Below, piece by piece: positions 1-8,024 of a stretch of 64,000 nucleotides of DNA. The stretch covers positions 1-64,000 of the forward strand of contig JAQXJT010000013.1 in NCBI GenBank assembly GCA_029009095.1, in the 5' to 3' direction. The notes under the pieces are model-generated. The model did not search any database, was not told where the DNA came from, and saw only the letters and a list, made by a program, of their open reading frames with translations. The stretch's first letter is position 1; each line of letters opens with the position of its first letter. Source of the DNA: a bacterium. Lineage in GTDB: Bacteria > Bacillota > Clostridia > Oscillospirales > Oscillospiraceae. The position numbers and the translations under genes were made by a program.

Positions 1-147
1 GCTCAAACAGAAAAGGAAACCCTTATTACCATCCGAGTGGAGTTGCGTTTTTACCGAACTCATATCGGATGATAACCAAAAAAGGGTATAATATCCCCTT
101 GGTATAAAAGATCACCTTTTCGTTATTTAGCTTTGTTTGGCATATAT
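1..147 (-). other. AT-rich structured leader of a gene left of the window
   Basis: No protein was recognised here. Read leftward from the promoter at 148-176, the stretch holds two dyads: CCAAGGGG/CCCTTTTTTGG-type pairing near 75-105, and a CATCCGA/TCGGATG pair spanning about 31-74. This would be the untranslated leader of a gene starting beyond base 1. It matches no RNA family I can name. Confidence 0.3.
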
Positions 148-176
148 AGTATATCACAGAAGCACGAAAAAGTAAA
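148..176 (-). promoter_or_regulatory. sigma-A-type promoter firing leftward out of the window
   Basis: On the minus strand a TTTACT -35 box (171-176) and a TATACT -10 box (148-153) are separated by 17 bases. No gene begins downstream within the window. Confidence 0.6.
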
Positions 177-209
177 GAGGGCTAAAAAATTACAGTTTAG
201 AAATAATAA

Positions 210-246
210 AAAACTGACTTCAAATATACCTTGAAGTCAGTTTTTT
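210..246 (-). terminator. bidirectional intrinsic terminator after copA
   Basis: An 11-bp perfect stem (ACTGACTTCAA 213-223 with TTGAAGTCAGT 231-241) has a T run on both sides. It can stop the leftward copA transcript and any rightward transcript. Confidence 0.8.
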
Positions 247-264
247 GATATTTACTGTTTTATG

Positions 265-291
265 AACTCCCCCGGCTATGCCGGGGGAGTT
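265..291. terminator. GC-rich hairpin downstream of copA
   Basis: AACTCCCCCGGC (265-276) pairs with GCCGGGGGAGTT (280-291), leaving a 3-base loop. It is followed by T-rich sequence on the plus strand but not on the minus strand, so it suits rightward transcripts better. Confidence 0.5.
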
Positions 292-344
292 TTGTTCTTT
301 GCTGCCGGAGCGGGCGAAGAGAGCGTTCCGGCCGGGATGGCCGG

Positions 345-554
345 TCACTGGATACCGGTCACCTGATAACCCTGCTCGCTGACCGCCTGCTTCAGCGTGT
401 CGTCCGCAACATCCTTGTCCAGAGTCACAACGGCAGTTCCGGTCTTGTGGCTGACCTCGGCCTTTACCACACCGTCGAGGGCTTCCAGGGCCTTCTTGGT
501 GTGCATCTCGCAGTGAGCGCACATCATACCTTCGATTTTCAGCGTCTTTTCCAT
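345..554 (-). CDS. possible internally initiated CopZ-like copper chaperone
   Basis: Within copA, a consensus ribosome site AAAGGAGGAA (561-570) sits just upstream of an in-frame ATG at 552-554. Starting there gives a 69-aa HMA protein beginning MEKTLKIEGMMCAHCEMHTK, the size and form of a free CopZ chaperone. The same DNA may therefore yield both a fused domain and a free chaperone, or the fusion may be a recent loss of a copA stop codon. Which product is made cannot be decided from sequence. Confidence 0.45.
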   Translation of the reverse strand: MEKTLKIEGMMCAHCEMHTKKALEALDGVVKAEVSHKTGTAVVTLDKDVADDTLKQAVSEQGYQVTGIQ

Positions 555-2873
555 GGGTTTTTCCTCCTTTTGGTTTGCGTTGTTTGATTTGTTTCTGATT
601 TTGTGATCCCGTTTGGAATCATGCATCCTGAAGAAATTCAAGCGCAGGGCATTGGTGACAACACTGAAGCTGGACAGGCTCATGGCTGCCGCGGCGAACA
701 TCGGGTTGAGCTGCCAGCCGAGCAGGGGGATGAATACGCCTGCCGCCAGGGGAATGCCGATGGTGTTGTAGATAAACGCCCAAAACAGGTTTTCGTGGAT
801 ATTGCGCAGCGTGGCCCGGCTCAGGCGGATGGCCGCGGGCACATCGGACAGACGGCTCTTCATCAGCACCACATCCGCCGCGTCGATGGCCACATCTGCG
901 CCCGCGCCGATGGCGATGCCGATATCAGCGCTGGTCAGGGCCGGGGCGTCGTTGATGCCGTCGCCGACCATGATGACCTTCCCCTGCTGCTGCAATTCGC
1001 GGATCACGCTGTCCTTTCCGTCGGGCAGGACACCTGCTATGACTTCATCCACGCCCGCCTTTGCCCCGATGGCTTTCGCGGTGCGTTCGTTATCGCCGGT
1101 CAGCATCACCACGCGAATTCCCATGTTCCGCATTTCCCGGATGGCCTGGGGGCTGTCCTCCTTGATGGTATCCGCCACGGCAATGATGCCGCAGAGCGCG
1201 CCGTCCCTGGCAAAAAACAGGGGCGTCTTTCCCTCTTCCGAGAGCTGCTCCGACCTGGCCTTCATCCCGGCAGGCACCTGGATCATCCCGCTGATGAACG
1301 CGTAGCTGCCGCCGTACAGGGCCGCGCCGTCGAGAGAAGCGGTCAGGCCGTTGCCGGGCAGCGCCTGGAACTTATCGACCTCGACTGCCGTAAGCCCGTC
1401 CTGCTCAGCCCTCTGGTGGATGGCCCGGGCCAGCGGATGCTCGCTTTTTTTCTCCAGAGTGTAGGCCATGGCCAGCAGCTCCGTTTTGTCCATGCCCTCG
1501 GCCGGAAGGATATCCGTGACCTTCGGTTCGCCGAGGGTGATCGTCCCCGTCTTATCCAGCGCCACGATCCGCACTTTTCCGGTCTCCTCCAGAGACACAG
1601 CCGTCTTGAACAGAATTCCGTTCTTTGCGCCCATTCCGTTGCCTACCATAATGGCCACGGGAGTGGCAAGACCCAGCGCGCAGGGACAGCTGATGACCAG
1701 CACGGAGATACCCCGCGCCAGAGCAAATCCTGCCGTCTGCCCGGTCAGGAGCCAGACGATCACGGTCACCACCGCAATGGAGATCACAGCGGGGACAAAT
1801 ACGCCGGAAACCCTGTCGGCGACCTTGGCGATCGGCGCTTTCGTCGCGGCGGCGTCGCTGACCATCTGAATGATCTGAGAAAGCGTGGTGTCCTCGCCGA
1901 CTCTGGTGGCCTCACAACGGAGAAAACCCGACTGGTTCAGCGTCCCTGCGGAGACCGTGCTTCCTTCCGCTTTGTCCACCGGAATGCTCTCGCCCGTCAG
2001 GGAGGATTCGTCGACCGCGCTGCTTCCCTCCAAAACGGCTCCGTCCACAGGGATATTTTCGCCGGGACGCACCACAAAGACATCGCCCTTGGCCACCTGC
2101 TCGATGGGCACGGTGATCTCCGCGCCATCCCGCAGGAGCGTGGCGGTCTTGGGGGCGAGCTTCATCAGGCCCTTAAGGGCGTTGGTGGTCTTTCCTTTCG
2201 AGTGTGCCTCCAGCATTTTGCCCAGAGTGATCAGCGTTAGGATCGTGGCGGCGGACTCGAAGTAGAATTCGTCCATATAGACCATCACGGCCGCCATATC
2301 GCCCCTGACCTGCGCGTCCGTCATGGCGAACAGGGCAAAGGTGCTGTAACAAAAGGCCGCCGTGGCGCCCAGCGCAACCAATGCGTCCATGTTCGGGGCG
2401 CGGCGCCACAGACTCTGGAACCCGCTGATAAAGAATTTCTGGTTGATGACCATAACGATCACCGTCAGCAACAACTGCAAAAGACCCATCGCCACATGGT
2501 TGCCGGCAAAAAACGACGGCAGCGGCCAGCCCCACATCATGTTCCCCATGGAAACGTACATGAGTACGATCCAGAAGCCGAGAGAAGCGAAGAGCCGTTT
2601 TTTCAGAACCGGGGTCTCCCTGTCTGCCAGCGCATCCTCCTCGGACAAGGGCCGGGCGGCCCGATCCTGATTTCCTTTTTTCAGCGCCGCTCCGTATCCC
2701 GCGTCGCGGACTGCCGCGATGATTTCCTCCGCGGAAGCGCTTCCTTCCACGCCCATGGAATTGGTCAGCAGGCTCACCGAGCAGGAGGTGACGCCTTTTA
2801 CGCCGGATACCGCTTTTTCCACCCGTGCAGAGCAGGCGGCGCAGCTCATGCCCGTTACTGTATATTGCTCCAT
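345..2873 (-). CDS. copA: Cu+-exporting P1B-type ATPase with N- and C-terminal HMA domains (CopA)
   Basis: ATP-driven efflux of Cu(I) across the cytoplasmic membrane. The 842-aa product has an N-terminal HMA domain with GMSCAAC (C11, C14), the TGES actuator motif, the CPC ion motif (about residue 395), the phosphorylated DKTGT (about 437) and GDGINDAP (about 636). A Lys/Asn/Gln-rich linker then leads to a second HMA domain (from residue 774, metal motif MCAHC). The gene lies 24 bp after csoR in the same direction, under the CsoR-type operators near 3250. The C-terminal HMA looks like a CopZ chaperone fused in frame: a good ribosome site and ATG lie inside the linker (see 345-554). Copper rather than silver specificity is inferred from CPC and CsoR. 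Confidence 0.95.
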   Translation of the reverse strand: MEQYTVTGMSCAACSARVEKAVSGVKGVTSCSVSLLTNSMGVEGSASAEEIIAAVRDAGYGAALKKGNQDRAARPLSEEDALADRETPVLKKRLFASLGFWIVLMYVSMGNMMWGWPLPSFFAGNHVAMGLLQLLLTVIVMVINQKFFISGFQSLWRRAPNMDALVALGATAAFCYSTFALFAMTDAQVRGDMAAVMVYMDEFYFESAATILTLITLGKMLEAHSKGKTTNALKGLMKLAPKTATLLRDGAEITVPIEQVAKGDVFVVRPGENIPVDGAVLEGSSAVDESSLTGESIPVDKAEGSTVSAGTLNQSGFLRCEATRVGEDTTLSQIIQMVSDAAATKAPIAKVADRVSGVFVPAVISIAVVTVIVWLLTGQTAGFALARGISVLVISCPCALGLATPVAIMVGNGMGAKNGILFKTAVSLEETGKVRIVALDKTGTITLGEPKVTDILPAEGMDKTELLAMAYTLEKKSEHPLARAIHQRAEQDGLTAVEVDKFQALPGNGLTASLDGAALYGGSYAFISGMIQVPAGMKARSEQLSEEGKTPLFFARDGALCGIIAVADTIKEDSPQAIREMRNMGIRVVMLTGDNERTAKAIGAKAGVDEVIAGVLPDGKDSVIRELQQQGKVIMVGDGINDAPALTSADIGIAIGAGADVAIDAADVVLMKSRLSDVPAAIRLSRATLRNIHENLFWAFIYNTIGIPLAAGVFIPLLGWQLNPMFAAAAMSLSSFSVVTNALRLNFFRMHDSKRDHKIRNKSNNANQKEEKPMEKTLKIEGMMCAHCEMHTKKALEALDGVVKAEVSHKTGTAVVTLDKDVADDTLKQAVSEQGYQVTGIQ

Positions 2874-2897
2874 AATTGAATTGCAGACCCTCCTTTT

Positions 2898-3206
2898 TTA
2901 TTTCATCAACTTTTGCAGTGTTGCCACCAGCTCGTCGATCACTTCGTCCTTGCCTTCCCGGATGTCTCTGGCAACGCAGCCCCGGATGTGGCTGGCCAGC
3001 AGCTCCTTATTAAAGGCGTTGACGGCGGCGTTGACGGCGGCGGATTGCACCAGAATATCCGCGCAGTAGGCGTCGCTTTCCACCATCCCGCGAATTCCGC
3101 GGATCTGCCCTTCGATTCGGTTGAGCCGGTGGATCAGCTTTTTCCGTTCATCCTCCGTCCGGTCCGTCGTCTTCCCGCAGCATCCGCATGTTCCTTTTTC
3201 AGCCAT
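2898..3206 (-). CDS. csoR: CsoR-family copper-sensing repressor
   Basis: All-helical DUF156/CsoR repressor of 102 aa that releases operator DNA on binding Cu(I). The characteristic Cys-His-Cys set is visible: C in YCADIL, then H and C in SHIRGC. The N-terminal Cys-rich tail (GTCGCCGK) is extra. I chose the ATG at 3206 because GGAGGAG lies at proper spacing before it; an ATG seven codons upstream has no such site. First gene of the csoR-copA operon, transcribed from the TTGACA/TAGAAT promoter at 3249-3277. Two pseudo-palindromic operators overlap that promoter, so autoregulation is likely. Confidence 0.93.
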   Translation of the reverse strand: MAEKGTCGCCGKTTDRTEDERKKLIHRLNRIEGQIRGIRGMVESDAYCADILVQSAAVNAAVNAFNKELLASHIRGCVARDIREGKDEVIDELVATLQKLMK

Positions 3207-3226
3207 GGCGTCTCCTCCGTTCCACA

Positions 3227-3245
3227 TATACCCCCAGAGGGTACC
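3227..3245 (-). promoter_or_regulatory. candidate CsoR operator 1
   Basis: TATACCCCCAGAGGGTACC is a GC-centred pseudo-palindrome with AT flanks, as known for CsoR operators. It lies between the csoR -10 box and start codon. Confidence 0.65.
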
Positions 3246-3248
3246 TGT

Positions 3249-3277
3249 ATTCTATACCCCCGTGGGGTATTTGTCAA
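3249..3277 (-). promoter_or_regulatory. csoR-copA promoter
   Basis: Consensus TTGACA (3272-3277) and TAGAAT (3249-3254) are separated by 17 bases on the minus strand. Operator 2 fills the spacer, so repressor binding would exclude RNA polymerase. Confidence 0.85.
3253..3271 (-). promoter_or_regulatory. candidate CsoR operator 2
   Basis: TATACCCCCGTGGGGTATT is a nearly perfect palindrome lying exactly between the -35 and -10 boxes of the csoR promoter. It matches operator 1 in 14 of 19 positions. Confidence 0.75.
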
Positions 3278-3539
3278 TAGAAAAAGGGAAAGTCGCTGAT
3301 TTTCTGCAAGCAGTTTATTTCGATATCCGCCATTTATGATCTGACAAAGCAGTGTAGATAGGAAAACAGCAGCCTGATTTCTCAAGCCGCTGAATTCCAG
3401 ACAGAAATTATATGAAACGGAGAATCACTTTTCCGTTTATCCTTCCTTTTTCCTGGTGAATGCAGCATGATCAAGAAAGTAGAAATGGATAATGAGATAG
3501 ACGGACTTTGGGGTGAATGAAGATGTTGGGCGGATTGGT
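3278..3539. other. intergenic stretch, no gene recognised
   Basis: AT-richer than its surroundings. The only structure seen is a weak AAACGGA/TCCGTTT dyad near 3415-3440 without a clear T tract for the leftward genes that end at 3540. Confidence 0.4.
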
Positions 3540-3785
3540 TTAAGGCTGCGGCTGCCCGGTGATGAGCGGCTTTCCGTTGGTATCCAACAGCGGCGTCAAA
3601 TTTTCCCGGACGGCGGCGTCTACGGACGGGCTGAAGCGGAGACGGTCGTAGTTTTTCAAAACGAACTCCCACACCTCGTTGTCCCGCGGCTCCGCGCCAA
3701 AGGTGACCTTGCACGCCGAGTGTTTTCCGTTTTCCACGCGCTCAAATACGCCTACCCAAAACGGCTCCTCAAAAAAGACCGTCAG
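3540..3785 (-). CDS. short YjdF-like (DUF2992) protein, possibly decayed
   Basis: The frame encodes TVFFEEPFWVGVFERVENGK followed by a FGAEP...EVWEFVLKNYDRLRFSP stretch, which resembles the N-terminal half of the YjdF/DUF2992 family by eye. Full-length members are about 130-140 aa with a basic tail; here the frame stops after about 81 residues. No ATG, GTG or TTG is available: the best start is a CTG at 3783-3785 that overlaps the upstream GNAT stop codon as CTGA, mimicking the common ATGA coupling. An ACG seven codons upstream could be a mutated ATG. It may be a functional short form with a rare start codon, or a pseudogene. Confidence 0.5.
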   Translation of the reverse strand: MTVFFEEPFWVGVFERVENGKHSACKVTFGAEPRDNEVWEFVLKNYDRLRFSPSVDAAVRENLTPLLDTNGKPLITGQPQP

Positions 3786-4276
3786 TTTTCCGTAGTGTCC
3801 GTCCGTAGCTTTTCCAGCCGCACAACGCCGTCCCGGTCCGGCTCGGTGACGCCGTTTTTGTACCTGTAGCCCATTTTCCGGTAGAACCCCACGGCGGTCA
3901 GGGAGGAGCCCACCTCCGTGCGCCACGCCCGGCGGAAGTATTCGTCCGCCTCCAGCGTTTCCACGATCCGGCGCCCGACGCCCCGGCCCTGACAGGCGGG
4001 CAGAACAAAGATGGTCGTCAGATAACTCTCCGTCTCACTGCCCCAATAGCCGGTGATCCCGCCGCAGCCGATCACTGTGCCGCCGTCGCAGGCAACATAA
4101 AAATGGGACTCCCGGGCCCGCGCCCGAATGACTTCGGCGGAGTGGCTTTCGATGTTCTCCCGGATGAATTCCTCCGGGTAATCCCGGCTGTTGCTGATCT
4201 GAAGGGTCTCCCGTACCACCCCGGCCACGGCGTCCTCGTCGCCCTCCTGAAAGCTGCGGATCAGAATATGCTCCAT
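3782..4276 (-). CDS. GNAT family N-acetyltransferase
   Basis: 164-aa GNAT-fold acetyl-CoA-dependent N-acyltransferase, substrate unknown. The acetyl-CoA loop is visible as the QGRGVGRRIVE motif after the beta4 strand (TTIFVLPA), followed by AVGFYRKMGY, the usual C-terminal GNAT signature. The ATG at 4276 has an AAAGGAGG ribosome site; an upstream in-frame ATG would add a low-complexity N-terminus and was rejected. The stop codon overlaps the start of the YjdF-like frame, suggesting translational coupling. Confidence 0.8.
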   Translation of the reverse strand: MEHILIRSFQEGDEDAVAGVVRETLQISNSRDYPEEFIRENIESHSAEVIRARARESHFYVACDGGTVIGCGGITGYWGSETESYLTTIFVLPACQGRGVGRRIVETLEADEYFRRAWRTEVGSSLTAVGFYRKMGYRYKNGVTEPDRDGVVRLEKLRTDTTEN

Positions 4277-4325
4277 CCCGTGCCGCCTCCTTTCCTGTGA
4301 GATGTTTTTCCGGGACGCGCCCTTG

Positions 4326-4949
4326 TCATTTCGCCGTGAGGGAGCGGAACACCGCATCCCGCTCGAAGGTCCCGGCGGTGAACCCCGGGATCTCCTTGAT
4401 GGCCTTGCAGATGCTGACGCTGAAGCCCTGCAGGATCTGCGCGATCTCCCTATCGGAATAGGGGCACCCGCCGGTCACAATCAGGGTGGCAAGACTGTGA
4501 ACCACCAGCCAGAGATCCCGGAAATACAGCCGGGCGTCCTCCTCGCCGATGTGATAGGCGCTCTCCAGAAACGGCCGGACGGCGGACTGAGAATGTTTCA
4601 TGGCCTCCAGCGCCCCGCTGCTCCCGTCCACCGTCGTCTCCAGAAACAGCAGCCTGTACAGCTCCGGCTCCTCTCTGGCGAAGCGGATATACTGCATACC
4701 AAAGCCCAGAAAGGGGATCTCCTGCCCCAGCCCCTCCGCGGCGTAGCCATCGTACACCCGCTCGGCGGCGGCGCGAACCTCCCGTTTCACGGCGTCCATG
4801 GTGCCAAAGCAGGTGAAAACCGGCTGGGTGGAGCTTCCCAGCTCCTTCGCCAGCGTCTTGGCCGTCAGGGCGGGCAGACCTTTGGCACGGACGACCCGCA
4901 GGGCCGCGGCGACCATCGCTTCTTTCGTGTACTTGTTTTTGGGCGCCAT
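4326..4949 (-). CDS. TetR/AcrR-family transcriptional regulator
   Basis: 207 aa with a TetR-type N-terminal helix-turn-helix (about residues 10-55, ...ALTAKTLAKELGSSTQPVFTC...) and a C-terminal helical ligand domain containing a WHxW-like segment (DLWLVVHSLATLIVTG). Ligand unknown. An AAAGGAT ribosome site precedes the ATG. It lies just downstream, in the same direction, of a decayed ABC-2 permease, so it may be the surviving regulator of a lost efflux system; an upstream palindrome at 4991-5006 is a candidate operator. Confidence 0.85.
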   Translation of the reverse strand: MAPKNKYTKEAMVAAALRVVRAKGLPALTAKTLAKELGSSTQPVFTCFGTMDAVKREVRAAAERVYDGYAAEGLGQEIPFLGFGMQYIRFAREEPELYRLLFLETTVDGSSGALEAMKHSQSAVRPFLESAYHIGEEDARLYFRDLWLVVHSLATLIVTGGCPYSDREIAQILQGFSVSICKAIKEIPGFTAGTFERDAVFRSLTAK

Positions 4950-4990
4950 GGGGCCACATCCTTTCCGCTCACACGAAGTGCTCTATGTAT

Positions 4991-5006
4991 TATAATGATG
5001 ATTATA
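4991..5006. promoter_or_regulatory. candidate operator upstream of the TetR gene
   Basis: TATAATGATGATTATA has perfect 6-base arms around 4 bases, in the AT-rich gap ahead of the TetR gene. It includes TATAAT-like -10 sequence on both strands. Confidence 0.4.
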
Positions 5007-5091
5007 TATCCGGGACGATTATACCCGCCCCGGCACGGCCCGTCAACCGGGCAATCGCCTCCGGAGCGGGGGAGGGGAAGAGGCGGCGCTT

Positions 5092-5793
5092 TTATCTCCG
5101 CTTCTTTCCCCACAGGGCGTTCATCGCCACATACAGCCCCAGAATGAGCACGGTGGCCGCGATCAGCACCAGATACATGGCGCTCCGGCTCACGCTGCTC
5201 CCGAAGAAATAGAGGTTACAGTCCACGCTGTCCCGGATGGCCTCCACCACTTCCGCCGGGAAGCCTGCCCGGCCCATCTCTTCAACCACGCCCCGCATGG
5301 CGTGGTTGTGCAGCAGGGAAGTGCCGCAGGAGCCGGGCAGGAGGGAGATGACCTTTTGCAGCCCCCCGCTGAAGTTGGAGATGGGCATATACGCGCCGCA
5401 GACAAAGCCGTAGCCCGCGCTGACGATGGTACCTACGGCGCTGGCCTGACCGCTGGTGGACAGGGGATAATTCACGCAGGAGGAGAGGGCCGTGCCGAAG
5501 AGCACCAGCAGCACCACGTCCAGCAGCAGCGCCGCCACGTCCCCCGCGCTCCGGGAGTTTTCCAGAAAGTCCCGCCGGTACTGGGAGGGCGTGCCCCCCC
5601 GGCTTTTCTGAATGCTTTGGTGAACACCCGGTAGTCCCCGTAGCCCGATTGCTCCGAGATCTCCGCATGGACATCTTCTGCTCCGCCAGCTCTGCTCGCA
5701 GCGCCTCCGGATTTTCCAGCGTCAGATAGAAGGACAAAATCATCAGCGTGCTGCCCATGCCTCTGATGAGCCAGGTGTGGGGCAGGCCGCAAA
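5092..5793 (-). pseudogene. decayed ABC-2 type transporter permease
   Basis: The intact 3' part (5092-5538) encodes the last membrane segments of a drug/antibiotic-type ABC-2 permease (LVLFGTALSSCVNYPLSTSG, then AYMPISNFSGGLQ and a C-terminal TM ending GKKRR). Upstream homologous sequence continues in two other frames: RVFTKAFRK joins SRGGTPSQYRRDFLENSR only by a shift in or near the C7 run at 5593-5599, and GMGSTLMILSFYLTLENPEA joins EISEQSGYGDYRVF by a second shift near 5665. The N-terminal membrane segments and the ATPase gene are missing. Transport function is presumably lost. Confidence 0.75.
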
Positions 5794-5804
5794 AACTTCT
5801 ATTA

Positions 5805-5823
5805 ACCTATTGACATAGTAGGT
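5805..5823 (+). promoter_or_regulatory. candidate Rrf2-family operator on the cysK promoter
   Basis: ACCTA (5805-5809) and TAGGT (5819-5823) form an inverted repeat, with an inner CTAT/ATAG pair, covering the -35 box. The spacing and sequence resemble Rrf2/IscR-type sites, and an Rrf2 gene closes the operon. Confidence 0.5.
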
Positions 5824-5838
5824 AAATGGAATTATAAT
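5810..5838 (+). promoter_or_regulatory. cysK-nifS-nifU-rrf2 operon promoter
   Basis: Perfect TTGACA (5810-5815) and TATAAT (5833-5838) separated by 17 bases, 33 bp before the cysK start codon. Confidence 0.9.
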
Positions 5839-5870
5839 GACGGCAATCAAACAGAAAAGGAGAACAGACC

Positions 5871-6803
5871 ATGTCGAATATCTATACATCCGCCGACCAG
5901 CTGATCGGCAAGACCCCGCTGCTGGAGCTGAGCCGGATCGAGGAGGCGCTGGGGCTCAAAGCGAAGATCCTCGCCAAGCTGGAGTATTTCAATCCCGCCG
6001 GATCCATCAAAGACCGGATCGCCAAAGCCATGATCGACGACGGGGAGAAGCGGGGACTTCTGAAGCCCGGCTCCGTGATCATTGAGCCCACCAGCGGCAA
6101 CACGGGCATCGGCCTTGCCGCTGTGGCGGCCGCCAGGGGCTACCGGGTGATCATCGTCATGCCTGATACCATGTCGGTGGAGCGGCGGAAGCTGATGAAG
6201 GCGTACGGGGCGGAGCTGGTGCTCACCGAGGGCGCCAAGGGCATGAAGGGAGCCATCGCCAGGGCGGAGGAGCTGGCAAAAGAGATCGAGGGGAGCTTCA
6301 TCCCCGGCCAGTTCGTGAACCCGGCCAACCCCGCCATCCACAGGAGCACCACCGGCCCGGAGATCTACGCGGACACCGATGGGGCCGTGGACATTTTTGT
6401 GGCCGGCGTGGGCACCGGCGGCACCATCACGGGCGTGGGCGAGTACCTGAAGGAGAAAAAGCCGGGGGTCAGGGTCGTGGCCGTGGAACCGGAGAGCTCC
6501 GCCGTCCTCTCCACCGGCGTGGCGGGCGCTCACAAGATCCAGGGCATCGGCGCGGGCTTCGTGCCCGCGGTGCTCAACACCGGCGTCTACGACGAGATCG
6601 TGACCGTGTCCAACGAGGACGCCTTTGAAACGGGCAGACTGGTGGGCCGGAAAGAGGGCGTCCTGGTGGGCATCTCCTCGGGCGCGGCCCTTGCGGCGGC
6701 CATCCGTCTGGCACAGAGGGAGGAAAATGAGGGCAAGACCATCGTTGTGCTCTTCCCCGACACCGGCGAGCGGTATCTCTCCACGCCGTTGTTCGCGGAG
6801 TGA
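5871..6803 (+). CDS. cysK: cysteine synthase (O-acetylserine sulfhydrylase)
   Basis: PLP-dependent synthesis of L-cysteine from O-acetylserine and sulfide. The 310-aa protein has the family's usual length, with the PLP Schiff-base lysine in NPAGSIKDR (K47), the substrate loop TSGNTG (74-79), the phosphate-binding GVGTGGT loop and the C-terminal SSGAA motif. First gene of an operon that continues with the cysteine desulfurase and Fe-S scaffold, so cysteine made here can feed sulfur to cluster assembly. The promoter has a candidate Rrf2 operator. Confidence 0.95.
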   Translation: MSNIYTSADQLIGKTPLLELSRIEEALGLKAKILAKLEYFNPAGSIKDRIAKAMIDDGEKRGLLKPGSVIIEPTSGNTGIGLAAVAAARGYRVIIVMPDTMSVERRKLMKAYGAELVLTEGAKGMKGAIARAEELAKEIEGSFIPGQFVNPANPAIHRSTTGPEIYADTDGAVDIFVAGVGTGGTITGVGEYLKEKKPGVRVVAVEPESSAVLSTGVAGAHKIQGIGAGFVPAVLNTGVYDEIVTVSNEDAFETGRLVGRKEGVLVGISSGAALAAAIRLAQREENEGKTIVVLFPDTGERYLSTPLFAE

Positions 6804-6823
6804 GGGGAGAAAGGAGAAGCAAT

Positions 6824-8014
6824 ATGACCATCTACGCAGATAACGCGGCCACCACCTGTATGAGCCCGGCGGCCATCAGCACCATGGAACGGTACATGGA
6901 AAGCTGTTACGGCAACCCCTCCAGCCTTCACAGTCTGGGACAGAGAGCCGCGGAGGCCCTGCAAAGCGCCAGAGAAGAGATCGCGGCCTGCCTCGGATGC
7001 CGTCCCGCGGAGGTCTACTTCACCTCCGGCGGCAGCGAGGCGGACAACCAGGCCATCCTCTCGGCGGCCAGGAACGGCGGGAAAAAGGGGAAAAAGCACA
7101 TCATCTCCACGGCCTTTGAGCACCACGCCGTGCTGCACACCCTCGGGAAGCTGGAAAAGGAGGGCTTCACCGTGGAGCTGCTCCCGGTGGGGGAGACGGG
7201 GACGGTGAGCGCGCAGCAGGTGGCGGAGGCCATCCGGGAGGACACCTGCCTTGTGACGGTGATGTTCGCCAACAACGAGATCGGCTCCGTGCTGCCCGTG
7301 GCGGAGATCGGCGCGGTGTGCCGGGAAAAGGGCGTGGTCTTCCACACCGACGCGGTGCAGGCGGCGGGACACCTGCCCATTGACGTGGAGGCGCAGCACA
7401 TCGACATGCTCTCCCTGTCGGCCCACAAGTTCCATGGGCCCAAGGGCGTGGGCGCGCTGTATGTCCGGAAGGGCGTGCGGGTGAGCAGCCTCATTGAGGG
7501 CGGCGCCCAGGAACGGGGAAAACGCGCCGGGACGGAGAATGTGCCGGGCATCATGGGCATGGCGGCGGCGCTGACGGAGGCTTGCAGCCACATGGAGGAG
7601 AACGCCCGCCGGGTGTCCGCTCTCCGGGACAGGCTGATCGAGGGGCTGAAGCCCATCCCCCATTCCATCCTCAACGGCGATCCGGTGAACCGCCTGCCGG
7701 GGACGGTAAGCTTCTGCTTTGAGGGCATCGAGGGGGAGAGTCTGCTGCTGATGCTGGACGAAAAGGGGATCTGCGCCTCCTCCGGCTCCGCCTGCACCTC
7801 CGGTTCCCTGGATCCGAGCCATGTGCTGCTGGCCATCGGCCGGCCCCACGAGATCGCCCACGGCTCCCTGCGTCTGTCGCTGTGCGAGTATACGACGGAG
7901 GAAGAGGTGGAATACATGATCCGCGAGGTGCCCAGGGTGGTGGAGTATCTGCGGAATATGTCCCCGCTCTGGCGGGACAAGGTCAGCGGGAAAAAAGAAT
8001 TTATCTTGAAGTGA
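6824..8014 (+). CDS. nifS: cysteine desulfurase, NifS/IscS type
   Basis: PLP enzyme that converts cysteine to alanine and a protein-bound persulfide, the sulfur source for Fe-S cluster assembly. 396 aa, with the N-terminal YADNAATT signature, HTDAVQAAG, the PLP lysine in SAHKFHGPKG (K202) and the persulfide Cys in SSGSACTSG (C324). The ATG at 6824 was chosen for its AAAGGAG ribosome site and because the family begins with (I/V)YxDNAAT. It lies 20 bp after cysK and 10 bp before the scaffold gene. Confidence 0.95.
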   Translation: MTIYADNAATTCMSPAAISTMERYMESCYGNPSSLHSLGQRAAEALQSAREEIAACLGCRPAEVYFTSGGSEADNQAILSAARNGGKKGKKHIISTAFEHHAVLHTLGKLEKEGFTVELLPVGETGTVSAQQVAEAIREDTCLVTVMFANNEIGSVLPVAEIGAVCREKGVVFHTDAVQAAGHLPIDVEAQHIDMLSLSAHKFHGPKGVGALYVRKGVRVSSLIEGGAQERGKRAGTENVPGIMGMAAALTEACSHMEENARRVSALRDRLIEGLKPIPHSILNGDPVNRLPGTVSFCFEGIEGESLLLMLDEKGICASSGSACTSGSLDPSHVLLAIGRPHEIAHGSLRLSLCEYTTEEEVEYMIREVPRVVEYLRNMSPLWRDKVSGKKEFILK

Positions 8015-8024
8015 GGGAGAAAAA

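Noticed and set aside
5590..5670. Frameshifts considered as programmed recoding
   Set aside because: Two shifts in different places, no slippery heptamer with downstream structure, and a missing N-terminus point to decay (or a homopolymer error at the C7 run).
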